From Chryseobacterium taeanense (lineage in GTDB: Bacteria; Bacteroidota; Bacteroidia; Flavobacteriales; Weeksellaceae): a DNA stretch of 64,000 nucleotides. The notes under the pieces are model-generated. The model ran no database searches. It was not told the origin of the DNA and saw only the letters and a list, made by a program, of their open reading frames with translations. Below are positions 54,045-63,175 of this stretch, one piece after another. How positions within the stretch are numbered: the first letter of the stretch is position 1; each line of letters begins with the position of its first letter. The stretch covers positions 372,001 through 436,000 of the forward strand of contig NZ_FNDW01000002.1 in the NCBI RefSeq assembly GCF_900099685.1, written 5' to 3'. Both the position numbers and the translations under genes were made by a program.

Positions 54045-55316
54045 TTAATGGTAAAAATGATCTAAAACTTCTATAATCTGATGGTAAATAAAATCAAGTT
54101 CCTCAGACGTAATGCAATAAGGCGGAACAAGATACATTACATTTCCCAAAGGCCGGAGGATGATTCCCCTATTTAGAAATTCTTTATACAACATTTTTAC
54201 AATATCATTAAAATACGAAGTCTTTCCGCTGCTTATAATTTCCCAAGCCAGAATGGTTCCTGTCTGCCGTACATTTTCAACTTTTGAATGTCTCCTGAGA
54301 ATTTCTGAAAATACTGAATGTTTTTTAACAATAAGATCAATATTCTCAAGCGTTTCAGGCTGTAGTAAAAGTTCCATGCTTGCGAGGGCTGCTGTACAAG
54401 CTAGCGGATTAGCCGTGAAAGAATGTCCGTGGAAAAGTGTTTTGTATCGATCATCTGATAAAAATTCATCGAAAATTTCAAGGGAACAGCTGGTGATCCC
54501 CATTGGCATTGTACCACCGGTAAGTCCTTTGGAAAAACACATAATATCAGGCTTTTCCGAAAGATGATCGGCTGCGAAAAGTTTTCCTGTCCTTCCGAAA
54601 CCTGTAAAAACTTCATCCTGAATCATTAATATTTTCTGTTTTCTGCATACTTTCATTAATTCCGACAAATCTTCAGCCTTATGCATCAGCATTCCTGCCG
54701 CACCCTGAATCAACGGCTCATAAATGAAACAAGCGGTTTCATGTGAGATACTTTCAATAAATGTTGTAAGGCGGTCGAGGTTTTCCGCAGTCGGAACATC
54801 AATAAAGACGACTTCAAAAAGCATTTCCCCGAAAGGCTGTGTCCATACACTTCTTCCGCTCACCGACATCGCACCAAAAGTATCTCCGTGATAAGCATTT
54901 TTAAAAGCAAGAATTTTTGTTTTTTTATGTTTCTGATTGTAAGCGTATTGAATGCACATTTTTAAAGCTACTTCTACAGCAGTTGAACCATTATCCGAAT
55001 AGAAGATTTTCTTCTGATTTTCAGGAAGGAGACTCAAGAGATTTTCGGAAAGCTGTACAGCCGGCTCATGGGTAAATCCTGCAAAAATCACCTGTTCCAG
55101 AGTATGCAACTGATCGGAAACCCGTTTTGCGATATAAGGATGCGCATGACCATGAAGCGTTACCCACCAAGAAGAAACTGCATCTATATATTGTTTTCCT
55201 TCATCGTCAAAAAGATAAATTCCTTTGCCTCTGACGATCGGAATAATGTCATTAGCTGTTTTCATCTGAGTATAAGGATGCCAGTTGACGGCTTTGTCCC
55301 GTTTTGATAGATTCAT
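54045..55316 (-). CDS. bioA: Adenosylmethionine-8-amino-7-oxononanoate aminotransferase
   Basis: The PLP enzyme (423 residues) transfers an amino group from S-adenosylmethionine to KAPA to give DAPA in biotin synthesis. WHPYTQM near residue 12 is the BioA-specific start; SSWWVTLHGHAHP, QDEVFTGFGRTG (cofactor Asp) and SKGLTGG (PLP Lys) are visible. It lies 80 bases after bioB in the same direction, so it is probably the last biotin gene of the operon. Confidence 0.96.
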   Translation of the reverse strand: MNLSKRDKAVNWHPYTQMKTANDIIPIVRGKGIYLFDDEGKQYIDAVSSWWVTLHGHAHPYIAKRVSDQLHTLEQVIFAGFTHEPAVQLSENLLSLLPENQKKIFYSDNGSTAVEVALKMCIQYAYNQKHKKTKILAFKNAYHGDTFGAMSVSGRSVWTQPFGEMLFEVVFIDVPTAENLDRLTTFIESISHETACFIYEPLIQGAAGMLMHKAEDLSELMKVCRKQKILMIQDEVFTGFGRTGKLFAADHLSEKPDIMCFSKGLTGGTMPMGITSCSLEIFDEFLSDDRYKTLFHGHSFTANPLACTAALASMELLLQPETLENIDLIVKKHSVFSEILRRHSKVENVRQTGTILAWEIISSGKTSYFNDIVKMLYKEFLNRGIILRPLGNVMYLVPPYCITSEELDFIYHQIIEVLDHFYH

Positions 55317-55396
55317 GAGTAATTTTAATTTAGATAATTAAAAATGATAATGAATTATCAGTGAAAATTTAATAATCCATTATCACTATTTACTTC

Positions 55397-56380
55397 TTAA
55401 CACATTGTTTTTTCTTTTACCATCGGTTTAAGACCTAAAGTTTTAAGCAATTCTATATCTTCTGAAACTCCCGGATTCGGAGTAACCAGTAAAGTTTCTC
55501 TTTCCCCTGTAAATATGGAGTTTGCACCTGCCATAAAACACCAGCCCTGCTCAAATTCCGTCATTTCAATTCGTCCGGCACTCAAACGGATCATTGATGA
55601 CGGCATAATGATTCTTGCTGTAGCAATCATTCTCACCATTTCCCAGGTATCCGTTTTCTGGTTGTTTTCGAGGGGTGTGCCTTTTACTCTTGCTAAAGCA
55701 TTGATAGGAACAGATTCCGGATGTCTGGGCATCGTTGCCAGTGTTAAAAGCATGGAAATCCTGTCGCCATGAGTCTCCCCCAGTCCTATTATTCCTCCTG
55801 AACACACGGTAATTCCTGCCTTTCTTACGTTATTGATCGTGTTGATTCTATTGTCAAAAGTCCGTGTAGAAATAATTTCTTCATAATATTGCTCGGAGGT
55901 GTCCAGATTGTGATTATAAGCATACAATCCTGCTTCCTGCAAACGGACTGCCTGTTCTTCTGTAAGCATTCCCAACGTACAACAAACTTCCATTCCCAGC
56001 TCATTGACTCCTTTTACCATATCAATTACGCGGTCGAAATCACGGTTATTACGCACCTCTCTCCACGCTGCGGCCATACAGAAACGTGATGATCCGCCTT
56101 CTTTTGCCTTCTTGGCATGCTCAATTACTTTTTCCGTCGGCAGTAATGCCTTTACTTTGATATCTGTATGATATCTTGCGGCCTGTCCGCAATACGAACA
56201 GTCTTCGGGACATCCGCCGGTTTTTATTGATAATAAAGTAGACATCTGTATTTCTTCGGGATTGTGCCATTCACGGTGTGTGGTGGCTGCTTTGTATATA
56301 AGTTCAAGAAGTGGGAGATTATAAATTTTCTCAATCTCTTCTTTTGTCCAGTCGTTTCTAAGTGCTGTTTTATCTTTCAT
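55397..56380 (-). CDS. bioB: Biotin synthase
   Basis: The 327-residue radical SAM enzyme inserts sulfur into dethiobiotin. The SAM-cluster motif is C-P-E-D-C-S-Y-C near residue 53, and the second cluster ligands are in CMAAAW and CCTLGML. YNHNLDTSEQYY is diagnostic of BioB. It overlaps the end of bioD by 11 bases, indicating translational coupling. Confidence 0.97.
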   Translation of the reverse strand: MKDKTALRNDWTKEEIEKIYNLPLLELIYKAATTHREWHNPEEIQMSTLLSIKTGGCPEDCSYCGQAARYHTDIKVKALLPTEKVIEHAKKAKEGGSSRFCMAAAWREVRNNRDFDRVIDMVKGVNELGMEVCCTLGMLTEEQAVRLQEAGLYAYNHNLDTSEQYYEEIISTRTFDNRINTINNVRKAGITVCSGGIIGLGETHGDRISMLLTLATMPRHPESVPINALARVKGTPLENNQKTDTWEMVRMIATARIIMPSSMIRLSAGRIEMTEFEQGWCFMAGANSIFTGERETLLVTPNPGVSEDIELLKTLGLKPMVKEKTMC

Positions 56381-57044
56381 ATTTTTCTAATTCTTTTGTA
56401 GCAGTTTCTATCTGTTGTTTTGTTATTTCATTGAGATAAGGAATTCTTATAATTGTTGTTTCATGATGAATATTTTTAACAATAATTCGCTCAGTATCTT
56501 GAGGAAAATTTCCGTTAAGAATTAAATATTTTAGTTTAATTTTTCTTTGGTTTAAAACCATCATGGATAATAAAGTGTGATTAATGCAACCCAGATAATT
56601 CTTCACCACAAGTGCTACCGGAACGTTGAGTTTTTCGATAAGATCAATCATCAATTCATTATCATTCAACGGAACCATAAGTCCTCCGGCTCCTTCTATG
56701 ATAAGATTGTTTTGTGTCTGGGGAATTTTAAACTTGTTTAAGTCAATTTCAATTCCTTCTTCTTTTGCTGACTGATGAGGCGATGCAGCCAGTTTCAATC
56801 GGTAAGTTTCAGGATAGCAGATTGTATTTTCATTGGTCCAGCTTGTTATTTTCATGCTGTCGGAAAACTCCAGATCCCCTGACTGTAAAGGTTTCCAGTA
56901 GTCTGCATTAAAATATTTTGTTAAAATTGCCGAACAGACTGTTTTTCCTACCTCGGTTCCTATTCCTGTAACGAATAAAGTTTCGGATATTGATTTCAGT
57001 TTATTTACATCCATATTTCGTTGTGTTAATTTATTTTCAGGCAA
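56370..57044 (-). CDS. bioD: Dethiobiotin synthetase
   Basis: The 224-residue ATPase closes the ureido ring of dethiobiotin. The P-loop is VTGIGTEVGKT (about 25-35) and the second motif is IEGAGGLMVPL. Translation may start at Met11 (57014), which gives the more usual length of 214 and a 22-base gap to bioF. The gene otherwise overlaps bioF by 8 bases. Order bioF-bioD-bioB is one operon. Confidence 0.95.
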   Translation of the reverse strand: MPENKLTQRNMDVNKLKSISETLFVTGIGTEVGKTVCSAILTKYFNADYWKPLQSGDLEFSDSMKITSWTNENTICYPETYRLKLAASPHQSAKEEGIEIDLNKFKIPQTQNNLIIEGAGGLMVPLNDNELMIDLIEKLNVPVALVVKNYLGCINHTLLSMMVLNQRKIKLKYLILNGNFPQDTERIIVKNIHHETTIIRIPYLNEITKQQIETATKELEKYER

Positions 57045-58146
57045 ATTCTTTAATGATTTCTGTAAGCTTCAGAATTTCTTCCTCTTTATTGAAAGTATGC
57101 AGACAAATTCTGAGTCTTTCCGTGCCTTCCTTTACGGTCGGACTGAAAACTGCATAGGTTAAAAATCCTTGATCTGATAAAGTCTTTGTTAAAGCTTTCA
57201 GCCGATTGTTATCCGGAATAATGATAGCCTGTATCGGACTATTTTCGTTAGAGACGGTTTTTACATTCTGATTACGAAAAATTTTAATTTTTTCCTGAAG
57301 CTTTGTTGATAATTTATCATTTACAGTCAAAAAATAATATCCTTCAAAAATACTTTTCCATAGAAAATCATGCGCCGAGGTAGAGTAGATGAAAGGTGAA
57401 GCAAAATTGATAAGAAAAGATTTTATCACATTATTTGTAAGAATTGAAGCTCCGTGTGTTCCCAATGCTTTTCCGTAGGTGACAACTGTTGCAAGAACCT
57501 TTTTCTGAAGCCGAAAACGATCGACTAATCCATATCCGAAAACCCCGAAGGCATGTGCTTCATCAACAATAAGTCCAGCATTGTATTGTTCTGCGAGTTC
57601 AGCAATTTCATGCAGCGGAGCAACGTCTCCATCCATTGAATACAAACTTTCAACAGTAATATAAACCTTGCCTTTTTGTTTTTTGAGAATCTCTTCCAAG
57701 TGGAAGCAGTCATTATGGGCGAATTTTAATTTTCTACAATGTGACATCATACAGCCATCATGCACCGACCGGTGAATCTTTTCATCGATAATAACCGTAT
57801 CATGACGGTTTGGAAGTGATGAAAACAAAGCCAGGTTAGCATTATATCCAGAAGGAAAAAGAAGTGCTGACTCATACTGATGTTTCTCGGCAATAAAATT
57901 TTCTGTTTCTGTGACAATCGCGCTATTTCCGCTTATCAGTCGTGATCCGGTGCTTCCTTTCAGTAATTCAGGATTTCCCTGAACTGTTCTTAGCAGGATT
58001 TTCTGAAATTCCTCATTTCTTGCTAATCCCAAATAATCATTTGAATAAAAATCAATTCCGCTGTTTTGAGTTTTTAAAATTCTTAAAATGTCGCTTTGCT
58101 TTCTCTTTTGTAAAGCGTTTTCAAAATACAGAAAATCCTTAAACAT
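57037..58146 (-). CDS. bioF: 8-amino-7-oxononanoate synthase
   Basis: The 369-residue PLP enzyme condenses pimeloyl-ACP or pimeloyl-CoA with alanine to KAPA. GSTGSRLISGN, DEAHAFGVFGYGLVD (cofactor Asp/His) and TYGKALGTHGA (PLP Lys) are clear. It overlaps the upstream ferritin-like gene by 8 bases and the downstream bioD start. Confidence 0.95.
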   Translation of the reverse strand: MFKDFLYFENALQKRKQSDILRILKTQNSGIDFYSNDYLGLARNEEFQKILLRTVQGNPELLKGSTGSRLISGNSAIVTETENFIAEKHQYESALLFPSGYNANLALFSSLPNRHDTVIIDEKIHRSVHDGCMMSHCRKLKFAHNDCFHLEEILKKQKGKVYITVESLYSMDGDVAPLHEIAELAEQYNAGLIVDEAHAFGVFGYGLVDRFRLQKKVLATVVTYGKALGTHGASILTNNVIKSFLINFASPFIYSTSAHDFLWKSIFEGYYFLTVNDKLSTKLQEKIKIFRNQNVKTVSNENSPIQAIIIPDNNRLKALTKTLSDQGFLTYAVFSPTVKEGTERLRICLHTFNKEEEILKLTEIIKEFA

Positions 58147-58762
58147 GATTTACTTCTATCATTTCCTGCGAAATAGACTGAATCCAATGCTCATGAAGTT
58201 CATTTTCAATTTTTAAAATATATTCAGCATGAGATTTCCAATCCTCAGAAAATTTATCGAGCTGGCTTACCATTTCTTCTAAATGCCCTTCTTCTTCAAG
58301 AATAATTGATTTTACCATAACCTTTGAAGAATGTTTTGTGAGAATCTCCTGGTAAACGGGATATAATTTATCTGCACGAACTTCAATAGCATACGTTACA
58401 AAAAGATAAGCTGCGTATTTTAACTCTTCTTTTTTTAATGAAAACTTTTGTTGCAGATATTTACAAGTTTTAATGTCAAGACTATGAAGATACTGTTTGG
58501 TAGAAGTAGATGCAAGCAATTCTTCATTTCTGTAATTTTCACAAATTTTTGAATTAACTCTAAGAATTTGTTTTTTAAGATAATAAGCGTGCCGGTGTTC
58601 TTCCGCTGCATGTTTCAACTGGATGAGATTAACTTCTGACGGATGTTCGCAGGCAGAAATTTTTCTCGCACCTGCATTTTCCATATAAGACAAAGTATTC
58701 AGCCATTTTGCATGACTTTCATTATGCTGAACAATTTTCTCTAAAAGATTATAAAGTGACAT
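58139..58762 (-). CDS. Ferritin-like diiron-carboxylate protein at head of biotin operon
   Basis: The 207-residue soluble, all-helical protein has four helices with a diiron ligand pattern: Glu28; E55-x-x-H58 in AEEHRHAYY; Glu127 in YAIEVRAD; and E157-x-x-H160 in LEEEGHLEEM. The two Glu/E-x-x-H spacings (27 and 30) are the classic ferritin-like layout. The gene overlaps bioF by 8 bases and is first in the biotin operon. It may make or cleave a fatty-acyl precursor of pimelate, or be a metal store; the former is inference. No bioC or bioH is present in the window. Confidence 0.75.
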   Translation of the reverse strand: MSLYNLLEKIVQHNESHAKWLNTLSYMENAGARKISACEHPSEVNLIQLKHAAEEHRHAYYLKKQILRVNSKICENYRNEELLASTSTKQYLHSLDIKTCKYLQQKFSLKKEELKYAAYLFVTYAIEVRADKLYPVYQEILTKHSSKVMVKSIILEEEGHLEEMVSQLDKFSEDWKSHAEYILKIENELHEHWIQSISQEMIEVNHV

Positions 58763-58826
58763 TTTATTTTGTTTGCCTCAAAAATAGTATATTGCCGGAT
58801 GGTTATATGGTACCAGTTTTAATATA
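58763..58826. promoter_or_regulatory. Divergent promoter region of biotin operon and mocR
   Basis: Only 64 bases separate the two genes. On the minus strand TATTTTTG (58779-58786) is a -7 element for the biotin operon. A tandem pair ATGGTTAT-ATGGTACC (58799-58814) overlaps where its -33 would be and could be the MocR operator, since MocR proteins bind direct repeats. Confidence 0.5.
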
Positions 58827-60311
58827 ATGAATAGTCCGGTTGAAATTCCTTATCAAAGTTTCATTACAATAGACAGATCTTCAGAGGTTTCTGTTTATAT
58901 GCAGATTTCAAATCAGCTGATTAATGCCATTCAGCGTGGGTTTCTTCCATTCGGAACCAAACTTCCCGGAACCAGAACGTTAAGCATGGTTCTGAAGGTT
59001 CACAGAAATACTATTGTATCTGTTTATGATGAACTTCTGGCTCAGGGATGGGTAGAAAGTTTTCCTAATAAAGGAACGTTCGTCATAGGAAAAGATCAGA
59101 ATAAACCTGTTCAGATCGAGAAAATTAAAAAGAACAGCCTTGAAAACTATCCTGGCACAACAGGATTCTCTTTCAAGACTTCCAATATACTTGATAATCC
59201 ATTTGAACATTCCTCATGTGAATATATTTTTAATGATGGAATCCCTGATATTCGACTTACTCAGGTAGATCAGTATTCAAGAATTTACACTTCCATTTTA
59301 AAAAGAAAAGCTCATAAAATCGGACAGTACAATCAGGACGGAAGTGAATTTTTTAAACAGCATCTTGCACAATACCTAAATTTATCGCGAGGATTGCCGA
59401 TCTCAAAAAACAATCTTCTCATCACGCGAAGTACTGAGATGAGTATGTATATTGTGTCCGAAGTTCTTCTTTCTGAAGGTGATACTGTTCTGGTAGGTGA
59501 ACTAAGCTACTTTTCCGTAAATATGATTTTCCAGAGAAAAGGTGTTACAATCAATTCCGTTTCTATGGATGAAGACGGAATCAAAGTAGATGAAGTACGG
59601 AAAATCTGTGAAAAACAAGATATCAGAATGTTATATATTACGCCTCATCACCACTATCCTACCACAGTTGCCCTGAGTGCAAAAAGAAGACTCGAATTGT
59701 TGAAACTCGCTCAGGAATATGGTTTTATTATTTTAGAAGATGATTACGATTATGATTTTCATTATGATAAAAGCCCGATTCTTCCTTTGGCAAGTGCAGA
59801 TACAAAAGGTATGGTGATTTATATAGGATCGTTCGGGAAATCACTGGTACCGGGTTTTCGTACCGGATTCATTGTAGCTCCAGAAAACGTAATGGCCGAA
59901 ATGAGAAAATATCTGGGTATTATCGACAGGCAGGGTGATATTTTAATGGAACATGTTCTTGGTGAAATGATTGCCGAAGGGGAAATCAACCGCTATCTGA
60001 AAAAATCTCTTAAAATTTATAAGGAAAGAAGAGACCATTTCTCTTATTTGCTGAAAGAATATTTGCATGAATACATCGATTTTAAAATTCCCTCCGGAGG
60101 ATTGGCTATTTGGACAGAGTGGAAAGTTCCTGTGAACCTCATGAAACTTTCCAGAAAATGTATTCAGGATAATCTTTTCATCCCAAAAACACTACTCTAC
60201 CAAAACCGGAATCTTACGGCAATGCGGCTGGGTTTTGGAAATCTTGGTTTTAATGAAATGGAAAAAGCAATTGAAATACTTTCAGAAAATGTGAAAAGTA
60301 GTTCGAAATAA
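58827..60311 (+). CDS. MocR/PdxR-type GntR regulator with aminotransferase domain
   Basis: The 494-residue regulator has an N-terminal GntR winged helix (about 15-85; LPGTRTLSMVLKVHRNTIVSVYDELLAQGW) and a PLP aminotransferase-like domain (about 125-490), with the cofactor Asp in LEDDYDYDFHYD and the Lys in GSFGKSLVPGFRTGF. It lies divergently with a 64-base gap to the biotin operon, whose BioF and BioA also use PLP, so it may regulate that operon. PdxR-like control of pyridoxal genes is the usual alternative. Confidence 0.92.
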   Translation: MNSPVEIPYQSFITIDRSSEVSVYMQISNQLINAIQRGFLPFGTKLPGTRTLSMVLKVHRNTIVSVYDELLAQGWVESFPNKGTFVIGKDQNKPVQIEKIKKNSLENYPGTTGFSFKTSNILDNPFEHSSCEYIFNDGIPDIRLTQVDQYSRIYTSILKRKAHKIGQYNQDGSEFFKQHLAQYLNLSRGLPISKNNLLITRSTEMSMYIVSEVLLSEGDTVLVGELSYFSVNMIFQRKGVTINSVSMDEDGIKVDEVRKICEKQDIRMLYITPHHHYPTTVALSAKRRLELLKLAQEYGFIILEDDYDYDFHYDKSPILPLASADTKGMVIYIGSFGKSLVPGFRTGFIVAPENVMAEMRKYLGIIDRQGDILMEHVLGEMIAEGEINRYLKKSLKIYKERRDHFSYLLKEYLHEYIDFKIPSGGLAIWTEWKVPVNLMKLSRKCIQDNLFIPKTLLYQNRNLTAMRLGFGNLGFNEMEKAIEILSENVKSSSK

Positions 60312-60379
60312 TATAAAATTAATTTGTCAGCTTTTTTTGGTTGGATTTTTGGATATTAGGATTTTAAATCTCTACACCA

Positions 60380-61396
60380 TTGAAATTAATCATATTTACA
60401 AACAAAGGCATTTTCTGTCCGCAAGGAAAATTTTATATTGATCCGTGGCGGCCTGTTGATCTTGCAGTCATCACCCATGGACACGCCGATCACGCCCGTT
60501 GGGGAATGAAAAAATACCTCTGCCATCATTTTACAAAGCCTATTTTATACATAAGAATCAGTGAAGATATCGAATGTCAGAGTGTTGAATATGGTGAGAC
60601 TGTCAATATCAACGGAGTAAAAGTTTCCCTACATCCTGCGGGTCATATTATTGGTTCTGCACAGATCAGACTGGAATATAAAGGATATGTAAGTGTTGTT
60701 TCCGGAGACTATAAAGTTCAGGACGATGGACTGAGTACGCCCTTTGAACTTGTAAAATGTAACGAGTTTGTCACAGAAAGTACTTTCGGACTTCCTATTT
60801 ATAACTGGCTTGAGGTAGAAGATTTAAATAAAAAATTACAGAATTGGGTTTTAAGAAATAAAGAAAATCAGAAGACTTCAGTCTTTATCGGATATTCTCT
60901 GGGAAAAGCCCAAAGAATAATGAAAGCGGTTGAAGGTTTAGGGAAAATTCATGTACATTATTCCATCGGAAAACTCAACGAAGCGTTTGAAGCCGTTGGA
61001 ATCGACCTTCCTGAATACGAAATTCCAGATTTCAGAGAAAGTGTAAAACATCTTCAGGATGAAATCGTTATTGTTCCGCCTGCTTTATTAGATTCTAATG
61101 TTATTAAAAAAATTCCAAATGCAGCTACGGCTATTTGTTCCGGATGGATGCAGGTGCGTGGTGCAAGAAGATGGAGAAGTGCAGATGCCGGTTTCGCTAT
61201 GAGTGACCACGCCGACTGGAAAGGGCTATTGCAAGCTATCAAAGCCACAGAAGCTGAACTGGTTCACGTAACACACGGACAGACCGAAGTTTTTTCTAAA
61301 TATTTGAATGAAATAGGAATACAATCTGATGTTGTAGAAACTTTGTATGGAGACGATGATGAAGAGGAAACAGAAAAAGAGATCATTAAATCGTAA
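60380..61396 (+). CDS. Ligase-associated DNA exonuclease (metallo-beta-lactamase fold)
   Basis: The 338-residue nuclease begins at TTG (60380), with KLIIFTNKGIFCPQGKFYIDPW at the start. The HGHADH motif supplies the metal site, with PAGHIIGSAQI and SDHADW further on. The family is a beta-CASP-less relative of CPSF/SNM1 nucleases always found with an ATP-dependent ligase and Lhr-like helicase. It is 32 bases upstream of the ligase gene. Confidence 0.93.
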   Translation: MKLIIFTNKGIFCPQGKFYIDPWRPVDLAVITHGHADHARWGMKKYLCHHFTKPILYIRISEDIECQSVEYGETVNINGVKVSLHPAGHIIGSAQIRLEYKGYVSVVSGDYKVQDDGLSTPFELVKCNEFVTESTFGLPIYNWLEVEDLNKKLQNWVLRNKENQKTSVFIGYSLGKAQRIMKAVEGLGKIHVHYSIGKLNEAFEAVGIDLPEYEIPDFRESVKHLQDEIVIVPPALLDSNVIKKIPNAATAICSGWMQVRGARRWRSADAGFAMSDHADWKGLLQAIKATEAELVHVTHGQTEVFSKYLNEIGIQSDVVETLYGDDDEEETEKEIIKS

Positions 61397-61428
61397 AGTT
61401 GAACTTTTTTTGAAGATAAAAATCAATA

Positions 61429-63009
61429 ATGAAACATTTCGCAGAACTTATCAACGCTTTGGAAAGCACCAATAAAACGAATGCTAAAATCGATGCCATT
61501 ATCGATTATCTCGAACGTGCGCCGGATGAGGATAAAGTCTGGTTCATCGCCTTGTTTACAGGAAAAAGGCCAAAGCGAAATGTGAACACCAACTACATGA
61601 AAGAATGGGCATTAGAAATTACAGAATTGCCATTCTGGCTGTTTCAGGAAAGTTATTCGTCGGTAGGAGATCTTGGGGAAACACTTTCATTGATCCTTCC
61701 TCCACCTACAGAACAAATTGAACGTTCTCTATCTGAATGGATGAATGAAATTATTAATCTGAAAAATAAAACAGATCTTGAAAAAAAAGAATTCGTACTC
61801 CGTTCATGGAACGGCCTGGATTATACGGAACGTTTGATTTTCAATAAATTACTAGGCGGAAGTTTCAGGATCGGAGTTTCCGACAAAACATTAATCAATG
61901 CTCTGACTAAATTTACCCAACAGGAATCAAGTACCTTAACGCACAGCCTCATGGGGAAATGGCAGCCTGATGAAGTATCTTTTCATGAATTGGTTTATGC
62001 GGAAAATATCAATCCCGATAATTCAAAACCCTACCCTTTCTGTCTTGCCTATCCTTTGGAAAAAGATTTAAATGAATTAGGAAATGTTGATGAATGGCTT
62101 GTCGAATACAAATGGGACGGAATTCGCGGGCAGATCATCAGAAGGAATGACGAAGTTTTTATCTGGTCGAGAGGCGAAGAGCTTGTTACCGAACAGTTTC
62201 CTGAAATAAAAGACGTTATTCAGAACATGAAAGGGAATTTTGTATTAGATGGAGAAATACTTGCGGTAAAAGATGATAAAGTTTTAAATTTTAATGAATT
62301 ACAAAAAAGATTAAACAGGAAAACTTTAACAAAAAAAATGCTTTCAGAAATTCCAATTCAGGTTTTTGTTTACGATTTGCTGGAACTTGAAAATAATGAT
62401 CTTCGGGAAAAACCAATTTCTGCGAGAAGAGCCATGCTTGAGGAATTATTGTTAAATGAACATCCTGAAAATATTAAAATATCTCAAGTTATTGAGTTTA
62501 GTAATTGGAATGAATTAGACAAAATCAGAGAAAGTTCAAGAGACATCAACAGTGAAGGTTTAATGCTGAAACAGAAAAACTCACCTTATCATTCCGGAAG
62601 AAAAAAAGGTGATTGGTGGAAATGGAAAATTAATCCGTTAACTATTGATGCTGTTCTCATTTATGCTCAAAAAGGAAGCGGCCGGCGAAGTGCTTACTAT
62701 ACAGATTATACATTTGCCGTAAAAAATGAGGATAAGCTGGTCACGATTGCCAAAGCGTATTCGGGATTGACGGATAAAGAAATTATGGAAGTCAGTAAAT
62801 TCGTAAATAAAAATGCAATCGAAAAATTTGGCCCGGTTCGAACCGTGAAAGCAGAGCTTGTTTTTGAGATTGCTTTTGAAGGAATCGGATTCAGTAATCG
62901 TCATAAAAGCGGTGTAGCGCTCCGTTTCCCGAGAATTCTAAGGTGGCGGAAAGATAAAACAGTAGATGAAATTGATGATCTTGAGGAGATTAAGAAATTG
63001 ATACAGTAA
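61429..63009 (+). CDS. ATP-dependent DNA ligase
   Basis: The 526-residue ligase has an N-terminal DNA-binding domain (about 1-190), a nucleotidyltransferase domain with the catalytic Lys228 in EYKWDGIRG, and an OB domain (about 410-526). GLMLKQKNSPYHSGRKKGDWWKWK is the motif IV-V region. It is part of a bacterial end-repair cluster with the exonuclease and the helicase; the housekeeping NAD-dependent ligase is not here. Confidence 0.95.
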   Translation: MKHFAELINALESTNKTNAKIDAIIDYLERAPDEDKVWFIALFTGKRPKRNVNTNYMKEWALEITELPFWLFQESYSSVGDLGETLSLILPPPTEQIERSLSEWMNEIINLKNKTDLEKKEFVLRSWNGLDYTERLIFNKLLGGSFRIGVSDKTLINALTKFTQQESSTLTHSLMGKWQPDEVSFHELVYAENINPDNSKPYPFCLAYPLEKDLNELGNVDEWLVEYKWDGIRGQIIRRNDEVFIWSRGEELVTEQFPEIKDVIQNMKGNFVLDGEILAVKDDKVLNFNELQKRLNRKTLTKKMLSEIPIQVFVYDLLELENNDLREKPISARRAMLEELLLNEHPENIKISQVIEFSNWNELDKIRESSRDINSEGLMLKQKNSPYHSGRKKGDWWKWKINPLTIDAVLIYAQKGSGRRSAYYTDYTFAVKNEDKLVTIAKAYSGLTDKEIMEVSKFVNKNAIEKFGPVRTVKAELVFEIAFEGIGFSNRHKSGVALRFPRILRWRKDKTVDEIDDLEEIKKLIQ

Positions 63010-63056
63010 AATTTAAAAACAAAATCCGCAATAATTATTTTAAGATATTTTTTTGA

Positions 63057-63154
63057 TCGCAAAGTGCACTTCTGAAGGAATGACATTGGCTGAGTGAAAT
63101 GCCTTTGCGAACGTAACTAAATATATTAAAAAAACTTTGCTTTCATAGCGTTAA
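63057..63154. repeat. Dispersed repeat remnant
   Basis: TCGCAAAG (63057-63064) pairs with CTTTGCGA (63103-63110) over a long loop. TTGCGAAC (63105-63112) and CATAGCGTTAA (63144-63154) recur contiguously at 10248-10266, so this is a decayed dispersed intergenic repeat. Confidence 0.5.
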
Positions 63155-63175
63155 TAACTTACATATTTTTAAAGT

